7,421 nucleotides of DNA, taken from positions 1 to 7,421 of the forward strand of contig CAKRGF010000045.1 of assembly GCA_934322085.1 (NCBI GenBank). The letters are read 5' to 3'. Of this stretch, positions 5,398 to 7,421 are shown one piece after another. The translations under genes and the position numbers were made by a program. Position 1 is the first letter of the stretch; every line of letters starts with the position of its first letter. Under the pieces are notes generated by a model that saw only the letters and a list, made by a program, of their open reading frames with translations, was not told the origin of the DNA and searched no databases. This stretch comes from an uncultured Eubacterium sp. GTDB taxonomy: Bacteria > Bacillota > Clostridia > Lachnospirales > Lachnospiraceae.

Positions 5398-6021
5398 ATG
5401 GCAGTAAATGGAATTGGAAATGGTTATTTCTATCCGGTGAAAAATCAAGAGACAGTTGGGATGAAGGCATCGGATTCAAAAGCGTCATCTGGGACGGTGT
5501 TTAATAATGGTGGTGTGAGCTATGAGAAAAGCATATCAGATGCTGCTTCGTCTGGTCTTGATTTTATACAGGAAGTGGAAAAGCGAAATAGTGGAACTAA
5601 GTTTTTTGTGGGAACTGTAGGTTACGGGCAGACATATGGTAATTCATCGGATGTGAATTTTGTAATTCATCCGAAATATTTAGAAAAACTGGGAACTGAT
5701 GAAGAGGCGAGGATGACCTTTGAAAAGGATGTTAAGTTTTTGACGAATTGCTCCAAACAGTTTAAGGCACAGATGAAAGCACAGGGGCGGGAAGTGGTAA
5801 GCGATGGCTGGTTTTGCGACGAAAATGGAAACTGGGGCGGCTGGGTTATTACGAAAAATGCAGATAAGGGTTCTTTTTTGAAGAAAATGTCAGACCAAAC
5901 AAATGAAATTTTAGAAAAGAAGCTGGCAAAGAAAAAAGGAAAAGCGTGCCGGGCGTATTTACAAAACCGATTTAAGGGGATTCAATTTCGATTAACAGGA
6001 GGAGATGAAAAATGCAGGTAA
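5398..6021 (+). CDS. DUF6033-like protein of a predicted flagellar-regulon operon
   Basis: This 207-residue soluble protein resembles the DUF6033 family of Lachnospiraceae; no biochemical function is known to me. The N-terminus (MAVNGIGNGYF) is followed by a low-complexity Ser/Gly/Ala-rich stretch to about residue 45. A globular part (about 50-165) includes LDFIQEVEKRNSGTKFFVGTVG and a Trp/Gly-rich segment with DGWFCDENGNWGGWVI. A Lys-rich C-terminus (about 170-207) ends in a basic helix. There is no classical signal peptide. AAGGAGG (5383-5389) lies 8 nt before the ATG. The promoter is sigma-D-like and the leader carries a CsrA-like hairpin. The gene overlaps the next one by 10 nt, which suggests translational coupling. 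A role linked to flagellar assembly or secretion is inferred from this control region and the neighbour only. Confidence 0.85.
   Translation: MAVNGIGNGYFYPVKNQETVGMKASDSKASSGTVFNNGGVSYEKSISDAASSGLDFIQEVEKRNSGTKFFVGTVGYGQTYGNSSDVNFVIHPKYLEKLGTDEEARMTFEKDVKFLTNCSKQFKAQMKAQGREVVSDGWFCDENGNWGGWVITKNADKGSFLKKMSDQTNEILEKKLAKKKGKACRAYLQNRFKGIQFRLTGGDEKCR
5997..6002 (+). promoter_or_regulatory. internal ribosome site for the FlxA-like gene
   Basis: AGGAGG lies within the last codons of the upstream gene, 9 nt before the ATG at 6012. It supports the overlapping start and coupled translation of the two proteins. Confidence 0.75.
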
Positions 6022-6638
6022 ATGGACTGAGCGGAGCTGGTTCCAAGACAGCTGGAATTAAAATGGCACAGAAGATGGATTCTTTCAGTATAAATATTAA
6101 AAATGAAATTGCCAGAAAGCAGAAAGAGCAGCAGGAAATCTCTGCGGACAAATCATTGAGTGCAGAAGAAAAAATGAAAAAACGTCAGGAAATACAAAGA
6201 CAAATCAATGACTTATATAATCAACTGCGGCAGCATCAGATTGAGCAGAGAAGAGAAAAACAGCAGGCAGAGATGTCTGCAGGAAACAATCGTGTGGCTG
6301 CAAAGGAAGACAAACAAATGGCTGGATTATCACAGGCTAGTATGGAGTCTATGATTTCTGCGGATTCTGCTATGGCACAGGCAAAGGTGCAGGGCAGAGC
6401 GGTGACCGGAATGGAAGGTAGAATCAGAGGGCTGAAAGCCGAAATCAGACAAGATGCGGGAAGCGGTGATAGCGTTAAAAAGAAACAAGAAGAGCTTGAA
6501 AAACTGGAGCAGAGGAAATTGTCGGCATCTGCATCCCAGATGAATACTTTGGGAACATTAAATCAAAAGATTGCTGATGTGGCAAAAGAAAAAGAGGATG
6601 AGGATAAGGAAGTTGCCAGTTCCTTCACAAAATGCTAG
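6012..6638 (+). CDS. FlxA-like coiled-coil protein
   Basis: This 208-residue, highly charged protein consists mostly of predicted coiled coil. It is rich in Gln, Lys and Glu with long heptad stretches at about residues 25-90 (EEKMKKRQEIQRQINDLYNQ) and about 135-200. A Met/Ala/Ser-rich segment (about 95-130) separates the two. The first coil resembles the FlxA-like family (PF14282). E. coli flxA is a sigma-28-dependent gene, which agrees with the sigma-D-like promoter of this operon; the family call is from memory of its pattern. There is no signal peptide or membrane span. The N-terminus MQVNGLSG mirrors MAVNGIGN of the upstream partner. A single Cys is the last residue. A chaperone-like, structural or exported role is possible; none can be proven. 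Confidence 0.82.
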   Translation: MQVNGLSGAGSKTAGIKMAQKMDSFSINIKNEIARKQKEQQEISADKSLSAEEKMKKRQEIQRQINDLYNQLRQHQIEQRREKQQAEMSAGNNRVAAKEDKQMAGLSQASMESMISADSAMAQAKVQGRAVTGMEGRIRGLKAEIRQDAGSGDSVKKKQEELEKLEQRKLSASASQMNTLGTLNQKIADVAKEKEDEDKEVASSFTKC

Positions 6639-6652
6639 TATAGGAAAGAGGC

Positions 6653-6659
6653 AGGTGAT
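6653..6659 (+). promoter_or_regulatory. ribosome binding site deciding the MNT start
   Basis: AGGTGAT is complementary to seven consecutive bases of the 16S rRNA tail and places the TTG at 6664 at standard distance (8 nt after AGG). An in-frame GTG at 6655 lies inside this site, too close to the preceding AGAGG (6647-6651), and is less likely to be the start. Confidence 0.65.
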
Positions 6660-6663
6660 ACTT

Positions 6664-6933
6664 TTGAAAGCAGAACAGGTAATCAGAGAAACGGCAAATC
6701 TTTGTCGAGATTTTGGTGCAAAAGAAGTTATATTATATGGTTCAAGAGCAAAGGAAACTGCGAGGGAACGAAGTGACATTGACATTGCAGTAACGGGTGT
6801 CAAAGATTTTGATGCACTTGTCGAAGAAGTGGAAAATCTGCCAACATTATACAGCGTCGATATGGTAAATATGGATACTTGTAAAAATCAGTTGTTATTG
6901 GAGGATATCAGACAGTATGGACGAAAAATTTAA
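6664..6933 (+). CDS. mntA: MNT-domain nucleotidyltransferase antitoxin (MntA-like)
   Basis: This 89-residue minimal nucleotidyltransferase (HI0073/MntA type) is the likely antitoxin of the pair. In the characterised Shewanella system, MntA neutralises its HEPN partner by adding AMP residues to a tyrosine. The catalytic motif GSX10DXD is complete: G26-S27, ten residues, then D38-I-D40. A third acidic residue is likely D66 in VDMV. Start: TTG at 6664, because AGGTGAT (6653-6659) is placed correctly before it. The reading frame is open further upstream to 6571, but that overlaps the coiled-coil gene and has no ribosome site. The gene begins 25 bp after the FlxA-like gene with no visible promoter or terminator between them, so it may share that transcript. 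It overlaps the HEPN gene by 17 nt. Confidence 0.88.
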   Translation: MKAEQVIRETANLCRDFGAKEVILYGSRAKETARERSDIDIAVTGVKDFDALVEEVENLPTLYSVDMVNMDTCKNQLLLEDIRQYGRKI

Positions 6934-7384
6934 CCGCCGATTTACATCATTTTGTAATTCACTGGATGCATTGGCAGAGGCAAAAAACAGAGATTTTTCT
7001 GATTCATTTGTCTTGAGTGGAACAAGTGCAAAGTTTAGTATTACATTTGATTTGGCATGGAAGGTTATGAAAGACATTTTGGTGCAGTACTATGCAATTA
7101 CAGGTTTTGTCGCTGGTTCTCCAAGAGAAGTTCTTAGAGAAGCATACAAAGCAAATTTAATTTCGGATGAGAGCTGGATGGAAATGTTAAAAGTAAGAAA
7201 TGAGCTCACACATGATTATGATTGTGAGATTGTGAAAGAACACTGTAGTACGATTGTAGAAACCTATATTGATTTGTTTTATACGTTTAAGGATACAGTG
7301 GAGCGCTTGCAGGTAGAAATGCAAAAACATCAACAATCCAATTGTGTAGGTTTGTCAAACATATGTTACACTGATGCCAGATAA
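6917..7384 (+). CDS. hepT: HEPN-domain toxin (HepT/HI0074-like), 3' end rewritten by IS
   Basis: This 155-residue HEPN protein is the likely RNase toxin partner of the MNT protein. Family features include FDLAWKVMKDIL (44-55), the SPREVLREA helix (68-76) and the catalytic RX4HXY motif as R94-NELT-H99-D-Y101. R94 and H99 are the predicted RNase residues, and Y101 is the position AMPylated in MntA/HepT systems (established for Shewanella, inferred here). GGAGG (6900-6904) lies 12 nt before the ATG, inside the MNT gene, so translation is probably coupled. The last 15 or so residues (from about 140) look foreign: they are encoded by DNA that on the other strand forms the end of a transposase element. 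The stop codon at 7382-7384 is within that transposase gene. The HEPN core is complete, so the protein may still work. Confidence 0.87.
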   Translation: MDEKFNRRFTSFCNSLDALAEAKNRDFSDSFVLSGTSAKFSITFDLAWKVMKDILVQYYAITGFVAGSPREVLREAYKANLISDESWMEMLKVRNELTHDYDCEIVKEHCSTIVETYIDLFYTFKDTVERLQVEMQKHQQSNCVGLSNICYTDAR

Positions 7385-7421
7385 TCTTTCAATACCTGAT
7401 TGGGCGATTTCCATCCAAGAG
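7341..7421 (-). mobile_element. end of an insertion sequence, IS30-like, truncated by window
   Basis: The region beyond about 7341 holds the 3' end of a transposase gene plus a short terminal stretch. Two overlapping palindromes, GTTTGTCAAAC (7350-7360) and AACATATGTT (7358-7367), sit just outside the transposase stop codon, where the terminal inverted repeat is expected. The exact boundary cannot be set, because the other end of the element is outside the window. Confidence 0.5.
7366..7421 (-). CDS. transposase, C-terminal fragment (IS30-like), runs off window
   Basis: On the minus strand the frame reads LGWKSPNQVLKDYLASV and then stops (TAA, plus-strand 7366-7368). The pattern L-G-[WY/F]-K-[ST]-P-x-x-V is typical of the C-terminus of IS30-family transposases, in which it follows an N-x-R-P-R-K segment that would lie beyond the window edge. 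Only 18 codons are visible, so the family is a best guess among rve/DDE transposases. It is convergent with the HEPN gene and overlaps its last 19 bases. Confidence 0.5.
   Translation of the reverse strand, partial: LGWKSPNQVLKDYLASV

Noticed and set aside
6571..6663. Longer start of the MNT gene overlapping the FlxA-like gene
   Set aside because: The ATG at 6571 has no ribosome site, and the added Lys/Arg-rich residues do not belong to an MNT domain. AGGTGAT before TTG 6664 is a better start.
3..7380. tRNA, rRNA, CRISPR array or riboswitch
   Set aside because: I saw no cloverleaf with CCA end, no regularly spaced repeats and no recognisable riboswitch core on either strand. The hairpins found are explained by the features listed.

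Overview
The window looks like accessory chromosome from a low-GC, anaerobic, probably motile Firmicute, most likely Lachnospiraceae (Roseburia/Agathobacter/Butyrivibrio-like). This is inferred from the AT-rich composition, strong AGGAGG-type ribosome sites, an ISLre2 transposase, a 7TM-type GGDEF/EAL receptor and a pair of small genes of the DUF6033/FlxA-like kind behind a sigma-D (FliA-type) promoter. The genus cannot be fixed from sequence alone.

Layout. (1) 1-1565: an apparently intact ISLre2-family insertion sequence with one transposase gene and candidate 14-bp terminal inverted repeats. (2) 1621-1758: a long imperfect palindrome of about 138 bp with perfect 16-bp ends, probably a dispersed repeat. 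(3) 1814-4161: a consensus sigma-A promoter drives a membrane c-di-GMP protein. Its EAL phosphodiesterase domain keeps every catalytic residue I checked, while its GGDEF domain is degenerate (GGDKF). (4) 4218-4573: a compact convergent locus. The minus strand encodes a 33-aa hydrophobic peptide behind its own promoter, a long structured leader and a perfect ribosome site. The plus strand makes a predicted RNA of about 90 nt whose terminator overlaps the peptide's stop codon. This is the architecture of a TxpA/RatA-like type I toxin-antitoxin system. (5) 4678-5310: a multi-pass membrane protein of unknown function.

(6) 5308-6638: a sigma-D-like promoter (TAAG-N15-GCCGATAT) followed by a short leader. 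The leader folds into a hairpin with ACGGA in its loop, 25 nt upstream of a second GGA in the Shine-Dalgarno sequence. This resembles the two-site CsrA leader of flagellin mRNA. It precedes two overlapping genes, a DUF6033-like protein and a FlxA-like coiled-coil protein, that share an N-terminal M-x-V-N-G-[I/L] motif. Together these suggest a late-flagellar-regulon operon. (7) 6664-7384: an MNT nucleotidyltransferase and HEPN gene pair with complete GSX10DXD and RX4HXY motifs (MntA/HepT-type toxin-antitoxin). The HEPN reading frame runs at its 3' end into a transposase gene on the opposite strand (IS30-like C-terminus), which continues past the window edge.

The most interesting points are the undocumented-looking type I toxin-antitoxin locus at 4218-4573 and the sigma-D plus CsrA-like control region at 5308-5389. 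Two independent predicted toxin-antitoxin systems and two insertion sequences within 7.4 kb mark this as a mobile-element-rich island, with a flagellar-type operon and a c-di-GMP sensor lying between them.
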